Source: Lingula anatina
Lineage: Eukaryota > Brachiopoda > Lingulata > Lingulida > Lingulidae
Reading direction: 5' to 3'
Assembly: GCF_001039355.2 (NCBI RefSeq)
Contig: NW_019775813.1
Span: 500,566 to 526,525 of the forward strand
Length of the DNA stretch: 25,960 nt
Shown here: one piece after another, positions 1-12,800 of the stretch
Position numbering within the stretch: position 1 is the stretch's first letter
How the letters are laid out: every line of letters begins with the position of its first letter
Program-made: the position numbers and the translations under genes
Notes under the pieces: generated by a model
The model's database searches: none
Told to the model about the DNA's origin: nothing
The model's input: the letters and a program-made list of their open reading frames with translations, nothing else

Positions 1-711
1 AATTTTTCACATATTGGCATTTTCAAGGTGTGACTTTAAAGTTCCATGATCTTGAAGACTTTTGCTTGTCACATTTTCTGAATGTCCATGTTACTAATAT
101 TTTATTAATAACATTTGATTGTCATTATGCTGTTAAACATTATGTAATGTTGCATCAAAATTTGAAGAAACCCCTATTTTGGGCACTGCTCCTATGATGA
201 CCATTTAAGGGAAATCATGTCACTTACTGTTCTCAAACTTACAGGAAAGAAACATGGGTCTAACATACAGCTTCAATAGGCAACGCAGTCTGTTTGGTAA
301 ATTTTTCTGGCAATTTAACAGTTTTTTGTGAAAATTTAATTTTTCACTTATTTGCATCTTTATTTTCTGTTCTTTGTCTGTACATTTGACAGCTTTGCTG
401 CCTTGTTGAATTTTTGCATAACTGTATCAAATTTACTGGTCCCAAAGTGTCAGTTATCGGTCTGCTGTTTTTCCTTTTTTCATTTAGTGAAAGATAAAAT
501 AGCATTGCAGCATAATTTACATTTGAATTAACAAAGTCAGAATTTAAAACCAAAGTTTGTCTGTTGAATTGTAATGACCCTTTCTTCCTATCCCTTTACT
601 ATTTTCTTACACCCCTTTTTATTTATGTAAATATTTCATAATTATTATTCATAATTATCTGTTGATTTACAAATTAAGTAATTGATTTTGTAAATTTATT
701 TTCTGTTGTAG
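1..711 (+). other. AT-rich sequence, inferred intron of the Reelin-like gene
   Basis: No coding segment could be supported here. The next Reelin-like exon begins at 712 after an acceptor ending in ttgtag, so this stretch is read as the intron before it. That exon starts with the last base of a split codon, so the upstream exon must end two bases into a codon and probably lies outside the window. Confidence 0.5.
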
Positions 712-829
712 CAAGATCATGTTTGTTCTACAAATTGGAAGTCAAAAACAGACAGATACATGTAACATAAAAGTGAATAAGGACAACATTGGAGAAAAGT
801 CTGTAATACTTCAATATTCAAAGAACAAG
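712..829 (+). CDS. RELN: Reelin-like gene, third-last coding exon (partial gene)
   Basis: This exon encodes part of the last Reelin repeat. Reelin is a large secreted glycoprotein that signals through lipoprotein-type receptors in vertebrates. The acceptor is ttctgttgtag before 712 and the donor is AACAAG|GTAAAG after 829. After one base of a split codon it reads [20 protein letters not shown] and then continues to [13 protein letters not shown]. The motif 'S-V-I-L-Q-Y-S-x-N' followed across the splice by 'G-x-x-W-x-L-L' matches the half-repeat pattern of Reelin (LLQYSxNxGxxWxLL). The exon ends on a complete codon, which matches the start of the next exon at 1414. The exon is too short to have been called as a stand-alone ORF. 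Identification rests on motif memory of the family, strengthened by the two following exons. Confidence 0.82.
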
Positions 830-1413
830 GTAAAGTGAACATGAGGCATTCTTTATGTAATAATGATATGAAGGAACTCTGACTAATGGGTTTGAATTGT
901 TAAAAATTACAATATTTGTTTAAGTAAATTTGTGCATCCAATACATAATAAATGGAATAAATGGAATAGGTGAAAACTGTTGATATATGCACGAGTGTAA
1001 GTATAAAATGTTCATCTTATCCATTTACAGTTACCCATTATAATGGGTCTAAGGTCTTGGAATAGAAAAGGTTGATATTAATATCAATGTTTAATTGTAG
1101 ATTGTTGGCAGATTGTGTTTTTGATAAATATTTTGATTTGCATTGTCTGTACACTCTGTTACTGGTAAGCTTGACACTTTTATTATAGGGATGAAAAAGT
1201 AAAATTTTAATATAAAATATATTGCCAACTAAGATATTTTAGATCATTGTGACTACTGACAGATATAATACTGCCTTGCCTAGCTACTAATCATTAACAG
1301 TTAATTACAAAGTTGTCAAAAAAGAAAGGAAAAAAGAAAACACTAACTTGTCTCGGTTTATATTAGCAAATACAGTTTAGATGAACATATCACTTGTTGC
1401 TTCTTATCATTAG
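830..1413 (+). other. Reelin-like intron
   Basis: 584-base AT-rich intron with donor GTAAAG and acceptor ttcttatcattag. It is phase 0 on both sides. No other feature is visible in it. Confidence 0.7.
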
Positions 1414-1592
1414 GGGCTCAATTGGATGTTACTGGCTTCCCACGACCCACGGAACTATCTTTCTCCAAAGAGAGTGTCCTATGACATTCCTACAGATGCT
1501 AAAGTGTTAGGGGTGCAGTTCCGGTGGTGGCAGCCATTGCATGATGGGAAGGGACATGACCAGTGGGCCATCGACTCTGTGGAAATAATCAT
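1414..1592 (+). CDS. RELN: Reelin-like gene, penultimate coding exon
   Basis: The exon runs from the acceptor tcattag|GGG to the donor ATAATCAT|GTAAGA. It reads GLNWMLLASHDPRNYLSPKR, then a linker, then VQFRWWQPLHDGKGHDQWAI followed by DSVEII. The 'R-F-R-W-W-Q-P-x-H-D-G' and 'Q/D-W-A-I-D-x-V' motifs are signatures of the Reelin half-repeat, so the call is strong. An in-frame TAG directly precedes the exon, which fixes the acceptor. The exon is 179 bases and ends two bases into a codon; the first base of the next exon completes it as ATG. Without splicing the frame would stop at the TAA within the donor. The encoded segment forms the end of the last repeat, just before the C-terminal tail. Confidence 0.92.
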
Positions 1593-1987
1593 GTAAGACG
1601 TGATGGAAGATATTCTGGATGGTTTAAAATGAGGATGAACAGTAGTGTGAGAAATAATATGAGAACACAAAAAGTGTAAGAACTTGCAAGAAGTGGGGGT
1701 TTATGTTATGCAGGTGAAGCATTATTTTTTCATCACAGAAAGTAATAAAAAAAGCCACATGGGCTATGTTGGATGCTCTCTATTGTTATAGAATTAAGTA
1801 AACACATTAGTGGATCCAGAATATCAAGAAGAGATTGGGGTGGCAACCAATATTAATTTTTTCCATGATAATTGTATAATATCATGCAAGATGTTTTACT
1901 TTGGTGAAGGGATAAAAGGTGTATGTTTTACCTATCTTTTGATGTATGTCATGATTGCTAGTTCCCAAATTTCCCTTTTTATTTTAG
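1593..1987 (+). other. Reelin-like last coding intron
   Basis: 395-base intron splitting an ATG methionine codon after its second base (AT|G). Donor GTAAGA; acceptor ccctttttattttag. No other signal was seen in it. Confidence 0.75.
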
Positions 1988-2081
1988 GACTCGCCAAGAT
2001 GAAATGTTAAGAGATGCTGCTTGGGTGCAGTGGAATAGGTGGCAGCACAGGCAGCGGCATAGGTCCTTGTCACCTGGGTAA
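1988..2081 (+). CDS. RELN: Reelin-like gene, last coding exon with basic C-terminal tail and stop
   Basis: After completing the split methionine codon it reads TRQDEMLRDAAWVQWNRWQH, then RQRHRSLSPG and a TAA stop at 2079-2081. Vertebrate Reelin ends in a short basic tail of about 32 residues that also begins Thr-Arg right after the last repeat and is rich in Arg and His near the end (a run of Arg then Ser-Leu). The tail here has the same length class, the same Thr-Arg start and an 'R-x-R-H-R-S-L' end, so the C-terminal region appears conserved. In vertebrates this tail is needed for efficient secretion and signalling. A possible donor at 2100 (GCAAG|GTAAAA) and acceptor at 2328 (tgttttag) suggest an intron in the 3' untranslated region; this is only a possibility. 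Confidence 0.88.
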
Positions 2082-4188
2082 TAACAATCAGCATGCAAGG
2101 TAAAAATCTGCCCTTACACTTGAAAATTAGTGAAGCTTGCTGTGAATGCATCATGCCATAAAGCAGTAATGATCCCAGTAAATGTGTGAATTGGACCCTA
2201 CCTACAGTTCCTCACTTGAAGGTCATTTCTATCTTTAATAGAAAAAAACTTAATTTTGTGGATAGTATTATTGGTATTGGTAATTATTGATTTTGTTTGT
2301 AATTTTACTTGTACATATTTTGTTTTAGGTTTTTGTATCTCCAGAGCAGAGGAGGATTTTGTTGTCCATAAATCTGAATGACTTTGTGAGGCTTCCTCGG
2401 ACACCATCTTCAGAATTTAAGAACAGAAATATGCGGCTTACATGTAGGAAGCATGGAGACAAATACCATCAACTTAAACCCTGCTGCAGGGGAAAATATG
2501 TGACTCCTTGGAAAAGAATATAATATTGAACACTTGACATATTTTTGTAATTTTTGTATTTTAATTGGTTTATCCCATGTTTGTAATAAGTTCACCATAT
2601 TATTTTATTGTATTAGATACCATTTACTTAATAATACATAAGTGTTATTATAATATTGTATTCTGTATCCTATAATCTTGTATTCTTTTCCAAAATGATT
2701 TATTCTCTTTAATCATTTTGTATTTTAGTTATTTATTTAAATCATTAAGTTTTTTAAGGTTAGAAATCAATTTTCCACTCACAATAATTTATATATAAAT
2801 GTTTTTAACTGTTAGCTATTTATTGATATTTATTAATATCAATATCTATTATCTATTAATATTATCTATCAACTGTTTAACTATTATCTTTCTAAACACG
2901 TGTATATATAAATGTTTTTTTAACTAATATCTTTCATCCGGACTATTTATTGACTGATCATAATAGAAAATTAAATATACGAAAAATAGATTAATTTTTT
3001 CTTTTTGTTTTCTGTCTTATTTGACAAGCTGGCTTTTTTTATTTATAACAAAAAATGAAATGCATTAACTCTATAGCATGACCTTAATGCCATGCTCATT
3101 GTTGTAAGCACTGGATAACCATTGAGATTAAGACAATGTAGTAAAGTGGGAGATTCTGATCTGATTCTGCTCTATTTTAATAAAAAAATGTTTTTAGTGC
3201 AATTAGAATATTACAGTGGCTAAAACTGCACAAAGAAACCAGCCCATATCTAAGGATATCTGCAACAATATCAGGGTCGCTTGCAATTTGAAAATTTATG
3301 GTGGCATTTGGCATTTGGTCCAGTTTAGCGGCAATAGTAAGGCATAGATGCTCGCTTAATATGCATCTTTAAGTTCAGTCCGAGGCACGGATCAATGGCA
3401 ATACAGACTAAGTAGTTTTTAGAATATAACTTTTACTGACACATCTAAAATAATATTGTAATTTTACAATACTAATGTCACAAACTCGAGAACAATACAA
3501 TTGCGTTTCTAATGTATAAGGTTTTCCTTGTTTGCACCCTTTCACCCCCCAAACCGTCCACCCCTTTCCCTTCTCTATCATGGCAATTCTCATTTCTGCA
3601 CTATCTAAGCGGATAAGAGATGTAACTAAATATTAATGCAAAGATACATAGGGCCTATGTAATAACAATATATTATTCTATAGTCTAAAATCCATAAAAA
3701 TGTGTTTTGCAGACTTAACAAATAAAATACAATACAAATACAAAGTTAAAGGGATTAATTTATATTAAAAAGTAATGGTATTAAAAGTGAAGAGAACATC
3801 TCCAGTTATAGTATTCTGTAAAGTATTAAATGGTCAACCATAAAACCTTTTAAAAAAGATTGGTTTTTAGTGCTTTTTCAAAATCATCTGTTGAGCTAGG
3901 GATCTTCAGAAAGTCTCCTTTTACTTTTCCTTTAGTCAGCCCTTCAATGATCAGTATGACATAAGGTGCAAATCACCTGCTTACATGTACCGCGTGTATT
4001 GTGCACCTACAACAGTTGCCCCACCCCCCGCCCCAAGCATTTTCCCCATCATTCGGCCGTTCATCCTGCAGATATATCCCTGTCTTATAAATTCCGTCGT
4101 AAAGGTATGTGGTCTACTTGAATATTGAAGATTTACAACTCGACAATAACCAAATGTGACAAAACTATGTTACCAGGTCTCAGGGACT
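2082..4188. other. Convergent intergenic region and 3' untranslated sequences
   Basis: The two genes are transcribed towards each other, so this 2.1-kb AT-rich stretch must contain the 3' UTRs of both. No convincing coding exon was seen on either strand. Short simple tracts (AT-rich runs near 2800-3000, poly-C-rich patches near 3543 and 4020) are present. The exact polyadenylation sites could not be placed. Confidence 0.5.
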
Positions 4189-6826
4189 TTAAGTTCCACT
4201 TTGTGTCGGTGAAAATTTGTTGTCTTCACGGAGGGTAAGTGGTACTTCTGTTGATTGGGTCAGGATTTTACTGTCACTACTCCTGCTTGCGAGATGCTCG
4301 AGTTCCTTTGGTTTACAATACACATAAACAAACGGATTTAGCGTGAGACTCGCTGGCATGACGAGAAGTAAAAGAATTCCTTCATAATCTACAACAGATA
4401 CAACACCACTTTCATATAACTTGGCAATCAAAATTGAAAACCAGTTCGCGAATAATGTAAAAATAATCCAGACAAAACCCTGTGTCCAACGAGTATAAGC
4501 ATCCTGCTTGATGTCCCAATCTCTGATTTTAGACCACGATTTATACAAAACAACAAACAAAAATATGAGGAATGCCAAAGGGAGAAAGTTAAAAAATATC
4601 AGTAACCAGTCTAACGGAGCATTCGTGTGATCAAATAAAGTACAGAAACTCGATCTATCGGAACCGTGTATCACTGACATTGCGCTTAGGACAGTGTAAA
4701 AAAAAACTACCATGCCCGACGAAATCAGGTAGCTTTTCTTTGGAATTTTCACACCAGGAAAAAGCAATAAACGAATATCTTCTGCCAATATTGCAACCAT
4801 AAGGTACATAGTGGTTCCGATGGAAACGCTCAGAATGCAAGCCGCTAATTTGCACAACCAGTGGTGTGTCCAATTGTTAATGTGAATATAAAACTCTCCT
4901 CGAAACAATTGGTCCACCACAGCCAAAACGAGCATGTATGTGCCGGAGAGGACCTGACAAAGCGCCAAAAAAACAACCAAGACCAAACCCATATCATTCC
5001 TTTGAGACCCTCTGACGCGAACCCAACCAATAACTGCCAGGTTACCTAACAATGCAACCAAACATAAAACCCAAATGACCACTTTTAAGAAAACATCGGA
5101 GATCAAGTCCGAACACGTGACCAGACCGACAGGCCGAGGCGTGCATTTGATCACCTGATTAGCGATACAACACAACCTCGCCAAACCACTTTTAAATAGG
5201 AGGTCCGCGTTTAAAATTGACAAGGCACTGGCGTTGACGTTGGTAAGAGGGTTTCCTTTGAGGTTAAGTTCGTTTAAAAATGCAAAAGGAGCCAGAGTTC
5301 CGTCGTAAAGGGTATCCAAATTGTTATGGCTCAAATCCAAAGATTTTAGATTTTTTAGACCTTTAAAGGCATTTTCATCAATAAAATTAATCATCATGTT
5401 AGCCAGCGTCAAGTGTTGCAAAGACTGCAACCCAATAAATGCATAACCTAAAACTCTGGTAATTGGATTATTCGTTAAGACCAAATTTGTCAAAAAATGC
5501 ATATCTTGAAACATGTGCCCTTTAAGTGCTGTCAGATAATTGTGAGATAGATTTAAATCACGTAAGTTATGGAGCCCTCGGAATATGTTCTTTGGTAGTG
5601 TTTGTTGTCCGCAATTTGAAATGTCCAACTTAACCAAGTATATTAGCTGATCAAACGTTCTGTTTGACAATTCAAGGGGATTGCCAGAAAGAATCAACCC
5701 CCTTAGGTTGAAAGAATACGTGGGTATGTATGTTAAGTCCTTATTAACGCAATGCATCGATTCCCCTAAGCAGTTGCATTCTTGCGGGCAGGTCACGTGC
5801 CCGCAAAACTTCTCGTCGTCCCCACTTTTCTTACAGTGTTGCTGTCCGTCACAAAGTTCTGACACATGTACGCAAAACCCGTCTCCTTTACCGCGAAAAG
5901 CACCTGGACATGAATACGTATGTGTCGTGCAATTCTGCTCGTCTTCTGCACCAGGACAATTTTGGACGCCATCGCAAATACTACGCAGATTTATGCAATA
6001 TGAGTTGGGGCATTTAAAAAGATTTTGGCTAGAACAAGGAATGTCTTGACACCCTTTTAAATGGTCGCCACTTCTGCAGTACGCAACAGTGCCGTCTCCT
6101 AGAATGTCATGAATGCAAGCGTTCCAAGGGCAGAAATAGATATTACTGCCATCTTCACAGGGAACCATGTTAGTCTTGCACGAGAAAGCTATCTGCGTCG
6201 TATTCTCGTCTTCTCCAAAATTTCCAGGGCAATCATAGACACCATCTCGGATATACCGATCAGCCAGGCAGTGCCCAGAAAAGCATACGAAACCGTCGCA
6301 GTCTTCTTGCAAAGAACCACAACCCTGTTCGTCTGTGCCATCGAGGCAGTCTTGTACTCTGTCACAGCGGTTTTGTAGAGGCACGCACTGGCCACGAAAA
6401 CAACGGAACTGGTTCGGGTCACAGGGAGGGTGCCGACAGTATTTCTCATCTGATTCATCGGGGCAGTCCGGGTAGAAGTCACAAAATTTGGAGACAGGGA
6501 TACACTGTCCGTTGTCGCAAGGAAATCCGTGGAGTCCACATTCGCTACCCAGTTTAGATAGTTCGCTGTTCTGTGTGACATGCAAGTCACGACAACCTGA
6601 TTCGTCATCCCCGTTGATACAGTCTCTTACACCGTCACATTTGTGGTGTTTCAAAATACACGTGCCGTCGGAACACTCGTGGAAGAATTCGGATGCTTTA
6701 CAATTTATGTCCAAACTATTGGTCAGGTCTCTCTCACAGAGAGCAAATTTGATGCTGTCCAAGAAGATATCCTCACCTGCAATGTTTGGCAGGGTGCAAT
6801 TAATAATTTCCCACGCTCGTCGGCTC
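4189..6826 (-). CDS. Last exon: LDLa repeats, LRRs and GPCR domain of the GRL101-like receptor
   Basis: A single 2638-base exon after the strong acceptor tgcatttcag|G. It finishes the second lectin domain (W-E-I-I-N-C and K-F-A-L-C-E) and then encodes seven LDLa repeats (6702-5803). Repeats 1-3 and 6-7 keep the C-D-G/x-x-D-C-x-D/E pattern; repeats 4 and 5 are degenerate. A CPQECNC LRR N-cap and about seven LRRs with LxxLxLSxN patterns follow, then a C-cap (5790-5107). The 7TM domain (5091-4315) has 'L-L-G-N' in helix 1, conserved cysteines in H-W-L-C and S-S-F-C that could form the usual extracellular disulfide, and N-P-F-V-Y in helix 7. The helix 2 aspartate, the DRY arginine and the helix 6 proline appear to be absent. 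The tail is about 40 residues and rich in Ser and Thr. The open frame extends upstream to 6930 only because it runs into intron sequence. Confidence 0.93.
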
Positions 6827-9800
6827 CTGAAATGCATAAAGAAACGGCGTGTTCGTATGATTTTGCATAGTAATCGTTGAAGCATATGCAGAAGCACATG
6901 ATCAAACGTGCAAAGGGTTTGTGGCTGCATAAGTTGGTTTATACTGTAAAAAGTTACTCTTCAAGAGATACGATACTTGTAACTAAGGGAAAAATGCCTG
7001 CAAATTTCACAAATTTACCTATTGTCACCATGGTATACGTTATCCAGAATTGTACAAAAAATTGCGATCTATAAACCTGTTTAAATCTAAATTTCTAATT
7101 TCTACCGTTACGAATGAAATTTATTCCGAATTTAGTGCTTTAGAAATACAGTCCGCAAATAATATAACTTCTTTATTAAGTGTTAGCAGTCAATGCTAAA
7201 GGAGCACCATAGTCGGTACAAATAACCAGCTTCCAATATATATATATAGCCCTTCAAAACCCTTTCCACGCCGTTTGCTCAGTCTGCGTCCCTGTGAGGG
7301 GAGACAGAGAGAGAGGATAGGAAAAAGATAGAGAAAGGAGGGAGAGAGGGGGGTAAAAGGTGGGGCGAAAGGGAGATTTTCACCAAAACCGGGACACTTT
7401 GGTGTGCAAATATTTAATCATTAGCTTAATTAGGTGGAAACAACCCCTTACCACTACTAACCGCTTCTTGTACTTAAGAATTTTATGGTCGAAAAAATTA
7501 CGAAGAATGAAATCGGAAGAGATAGGAATTCATACCTTTGGCCAAAGTCGGCGTACTCTTCGTGCAGGATATGAGAAAAGTACGCAACAGAAGTGCCATA
7601 TATGCAGGTAGAGTTAGCATAGTCATAGTCGGGTTCCGCAATCACCGTGGTCTTATCTGTTGGCAACCGGGAAGCTAACAAGATGTTTGCAAGCAACTGT
7701 CCACGTGCCTTGTCAATAACACCAAATTGCCAGCCATGTTTGTGACAAAGTTCTCGCGCCAATCTCTCGGCCTCCAAATATGTCTTTCTGCGCTCTTCTG
7801 GTTCAATATTTACGAAAATGTCACTGGACCTGGTCCAAGTGAACCCGCTTTCCTTAATAGTCAAGGTCATGTTAACCAATCCGTAGCAACGTCTGTCAAT
7901 CAACCACCACGTTTCGGGACAGGTCCTTGACGACAACACTGCCTTGAGGGAGGTCGTGTCTCCTTCTAATTTTACCCCAACAGTAGGGGTAGATTCCGTT
8001 AGGTTTGAATTGACCACTTCAGTACCATTTTTCTTTTCAGTCAATGAGAGCATGCACAGAGCGCTGGTGTGATTTATGGGAAGATAGCACGGAATTTGGA
8101 CCCAATTTGAAGACAGGCGCGGAGACGTGAAAACCATCATGGTGCATCTCCGGCCTTCTTCAAACAAGGGTTGCCTGATGTTTGGATCGAAGAAGGTACG
8201 CGTCGTGGAGTCTAGCTGCAACATGGCTAACTTTCCTTCAAAGTGGGGTTTAGATTTTTCTGGATCGTACCAATCTGTAACCCCGGTTGTTCCATCGGGC
8301 CACATAGTTGAATGATCCTAAAAACAAATTTTCACTTATTAAATATTGGAATTCGTATCGGTTAAGGAAAATGCCATCTCTAAGTCATGGATGTGCTACA
8401 ACGGCAATATTTTCAAATACATGTTTTAAGTCTTTAATAAAGGAGAACGGAGAAAGTAAGATTGTGCTGAAAATGTCGTGAAGCTGGCTGCTCATATTTA
8501 GCTTGAGGAACACGGGAGTGGGGCCGTCAGTGCGCAGTAGGAACGGATTCTTCGCCGGCATGGTAAAATAACAACTTTTTATATTGCATTTTCAGCAGAG
8601 AATACATTTTTGGCAGGGCACAACTGAATGAATCGCATAGGGACATTGAAACGATATTTGTCAGCATGACAATAAATCAACCGTCTGGACACACAATGGC
8701 GGTGGCATGTATTCATTGTCTCAAATGACAAAGGGCTAGAATGATTAACATTGCAAACCCCACATGTATTTTTTTTCTCTAAATCGAGTCCTTAGTGGTA
8801 ATTTATTACAGTTGGACTCCCCAGAAGAGTGTATCAAATGATAAACATTTGTGATTCTTGTAGTTGATTGATCGGGTTTCAGTCCCCCACAAAATTATTG
8901 ATCATTAGTACCGGAGCTAGATGAAATTTGGCAAGCTGGGAAATGTCGTCACCAATTATCACTGCACGCAATTTGATGAGAAAATCCACAATTAAACGAA
9001 TACAGTATTCTTTAAACATTGCCAATGGGACTTACCCATGTAAATTTTAGTATAAGGTAAGGAAGAGTCACTTGTTTCTCGAGCTTCGATTTTTAGATAA
9101 ATGTTTTTAAGGTTTCTGATAATAAAGCGTTTAACATTATAACGTTTTCCATTTACATTTGCACTTTGCTGTTGGAATTGAACACCAGAGACGGGTACAC
9201 ACTCCTGTTTTCAAGTACATGTCTCAAATACTGTTTTTTGTCTATTTCTTACTGTCTTTTAACTGGAAACAGGGTTATAATTTATGCAAATATGTCTATT
9301 CTGCCATCACAGAAAATGAAATGTATTAAACAATGCTCTGTCCACGAGCCCGATATACACGACAGCATACCGTGCTAGTCTACTTACATTCCCACTGCGG
9401 AGTCCGATGTACACCAGGGAGCGTCTTCTGATAAAGAGGTCGGATATCCAAACCCTCGCCAATGCGTTCTTCACATAATCGAGGTCAGCGTTGTCGTGAA
9501 ACATCCCAAGGAAACCACCCTTTTGCGAACACTGATCTTTTGCCTGTGCCCATGACATCTTGTCATCGGAGAAATGAAGATTGTAGCAGTTTCCTCGATA
9601 TTCGATTCCACCGAATTTACTGTTTGTGCAATTTGTCGTTTCTGCCATGCTGCTTGCGAAGCCGTCCGTTATATCTAAGGCATATTTCGTGAAGGCTCCA
9701 CTCATTGCAGTCAAATCGTTGTCGTCATTTGGTCGGTAAAATTCGAAAAGAAATCTGTAATTTGAAATGCTGGTCCAAACGAATGGGTCCTGTGTCCCAA

Positions 9801-12800
9801 AAACATAAGATATCATACAGTCACCACTTGGGTCATCACAGGGATAGTACTCTTTGATACCATACATTGCCTTTTTACTGGTGAAACAATGTTGAGTTGT
9901 ATCATCAAAAGAAATAGTATAGGCCAAAAAATGTTCACGGTCAGAAACACTTTTGAATAGAGTTCCGAATGCCTTTTGTGACAAGATCTTGGATCCATTT
10001 TTCGCCGAAGGAACGGTGCAATGAGTATTTAAAATACCGCATGTTTTAAAGAAATGAGTAAGGTACGAATGGCTAAAACAGTCGTCATACAAATTTTTAT
10101 AAGAAACGGCAATTTTAAAATTAAATGTTTCGAATGCAACAAAATCTGCCAACAAAACTCGGAAGCGAATGGTTTGGTTGGATCCTGGGAAAGAGTAATA
10201 CATACTGGTCTCAAAGTCATCAGTCACATAAGCTTCAGTCCGTTGGTAAGGTTGGATAAATGGTATATCAATGATGTGATCGGGACGCCAAACTATTAAT
10301 CGAACTTGAACCTTACTAAGCAGCCAATAAGATGTGAAGGTAACAGTAAAGGGGTTGCTTGTTACTGCATCCGATGAAATAGTTATATCGAAATCATCAA
10401 TCGTGTCTGTTGGCGCCTGAAGACTTAGGTCATACACAAACAAGAACCTCCGATAATATGAATCTTTTAATGTCAGTTTCTCTGTCAGGAAAATATTGAC
10501 CTCTGCTTTTTTCCTTGTGAAGTTTCTTCCATAACTTCCGTTGTTGAACTGACCTTTAATCACTTTAGAATAACCAAACTCCGATGCGTTTAGATTAAAA
10601 TCAAGGTAAGGATGAAATAGCACATCCTGCATAGGTTCGTGGTATTTTCGGAATGTTATCAGTCCATAAAAAATAGCATTTCCATTGGTCATCCCATCGA
10701 AAAGTCCGCCGACAGAGTACGATACAACATATAAAGATTGGTAAGGCATATTTATTCCCCGAAAGTGTGTACACAAGGGTCCGATCGTCAAAGAAGCATT
10801 GTCTCCCCACCCGTCTATAAACAGGAGCAAGCCAGCATAGGGGCACTGTCCTGCCTGTGGCATAAGCACTACGGGTCTGTCATCTACAAGGCTATCAGAC
10901 CTGTCAATATACGTGACGACCATTCCAGAGCGATGCGACACGTATGTTAACTCACCGCGCCCACTCTCAAACCAATCAACATGGTAGTGCAAGTATTCGG
11001 AAGCACGGCTGACGTACTCCAGTTGGAGCATGTTAGCTCTTTGTTGAATACAATGGGAGCTCCATGGGCTTGAGGTCTGGCCACACGGCTGCATCCAGTT
11101 TGAGGCAAAAGTTGCCGAAAACAACATAGATGCGACGGACCTGCTTTGCTCAAGGATGACATACAGCTGATGGGTTCTGGCGGTGGTGTTTCCTATGGTT
11201 TGGACAGAGTCTGACGTGAGATGAATTATTTGCTTTGCTCTTTCGGATGGTCCGTCAAAAATGCGTACAGCACTTGCCGAGTCGTTTGTCGTTGCATACA
11301 ACACCCAGGCCATGTTGAGAACCTTTCCTATATCTGTCTTAATGTAAAAGTGATGATAAAAATGTGACTGTGACACGAATGTAACGGTATCAAAAGAATG
11401 TTCCAATATACCGGTTTTGTTGATATAAATCGAGTTCATTGTAGCCTTCACAGGTTTCCAAGCACTAGATGACAGAGCTGTGAAAAATGCGCTAAATCCC
11501 AGCTGGTGTTCATGNCGATATTCGATTCCACCGAATTTACTGTTTGTGCAATTTGTCGTTTCTGCCATGCTGCTTGCGAAGCCGTCCGTTATATCTAAGG
11601 CATATTTCGTGAAGGCTCCACTCATTGCAGTCAAATCGTTGTCGTCATTTGGTCGGTAAAATTCGAAAAGAAATCTGTAATTTGAAATGCTGGTCCAAAC
11701 GAATGGGTCCTGTGTCCCAAAAACATAAGATATCATACAGTCACCACTTGGGTCATCACAGGGATAGTACTCTTTGATACCATACATTGCCTTTTTACTG
11801 GTGAAACAATGTTGAGTTGTATCATCAAAAGAAATAGTATAGGCCAAAAAATGTTCACGGTCAGAAACACTTTTGAATAGAGTTCCGAATGCCTTTTGTG
11901 ACAAGATCTTGGATCCATTTTTCGCCGAAGGAACGGTGCAATGAGTATTTAAAATACCGCATGTTTTAAAGAAATGAGTAAGGTACGAATGGCTAAAACA
12001 GTCGTCATACAAATTTTTATAAGAAACGGCAATTTTAAAATTAAATGTTTCGAATGCAACAAAATCTGCCAACAAAACTCGGAAGCGAATGGTTTGGTTG
12101 GATCCTGGGAAAGAGTAATACATACTGGTCTCAAAGTCATCAGTCACATAAGCTTCAGTCCGTTGGTAAGGTTGGATAAATGGTATATCAATGATGTGAT
12201 CGGGACGCCAAACTATTAATCGAACTTGAACCTTACTAAGCAGCCAATAAGATGTGAAGGTAACAGTAAAGGGGTTGCTTGTTACTGCATCCGATGAAAT
12301 AGTTATATCGAAATCATCAATCGTGTCTGTTGGCGCCTGAAGACTTAGGTCATACACAAACAAGAACCTCCGATAATATGAATCTTTTAATGTCAGTTTC
12401 TCTGTCAGGAAAATATTGACCTCTGCTTTTTTCCTTGTGAAGTTTCTTCCATAACTTCCGTTGTTGAACTGACCTTTAATCACTTTAGAATAACCAAACT
12501 CCGATGCGTTTAGATTAAAATCAAGGTAAGGATGAAATAGCACATCCTGCATAGGTTCGTGGTATTTTCGGAATGTTATCAGTCCATAAAAAATAGCATT
12601 TCCATTGGTCATCCCATCGAAAAGTCCGCCGACAGAGTACGATACAACATATAAAGATTGGTAAGGCATATTTATTCCCCGAAAGTGTGTACACAAGGGT
12701 CCGATCGTCAAAGAAGCATTGTCTCCCCACCCGTCTATAAACAGGAGCAAGCCAGCATAGGGGCACTGTCCTGCCTGTGGCATAAGCACTACGGGTCTGT

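Noticed and set aside
245-294. Possible additional Reelin exon between a cttacag acceptor and a GTAAAT donor
   Set aside because: The only stop-free frame ends one base into a codon, whereas the exon at 712 needs a donor two bases into a codon. The translated residues do not match Reelin convincingly.
1810-2010. 66-codon plus-strand open frame
   Set aside because: It runs through the Reelin intron into the last exon in a different frame from the supported tail.
5681-6880. Plus-strand open frames of 89-130 codons opposite the receptor exon
   Set aside because: They mirror the cysteine-rich LDLa/LRR coding sequence on the other strand and have no independent motifs.
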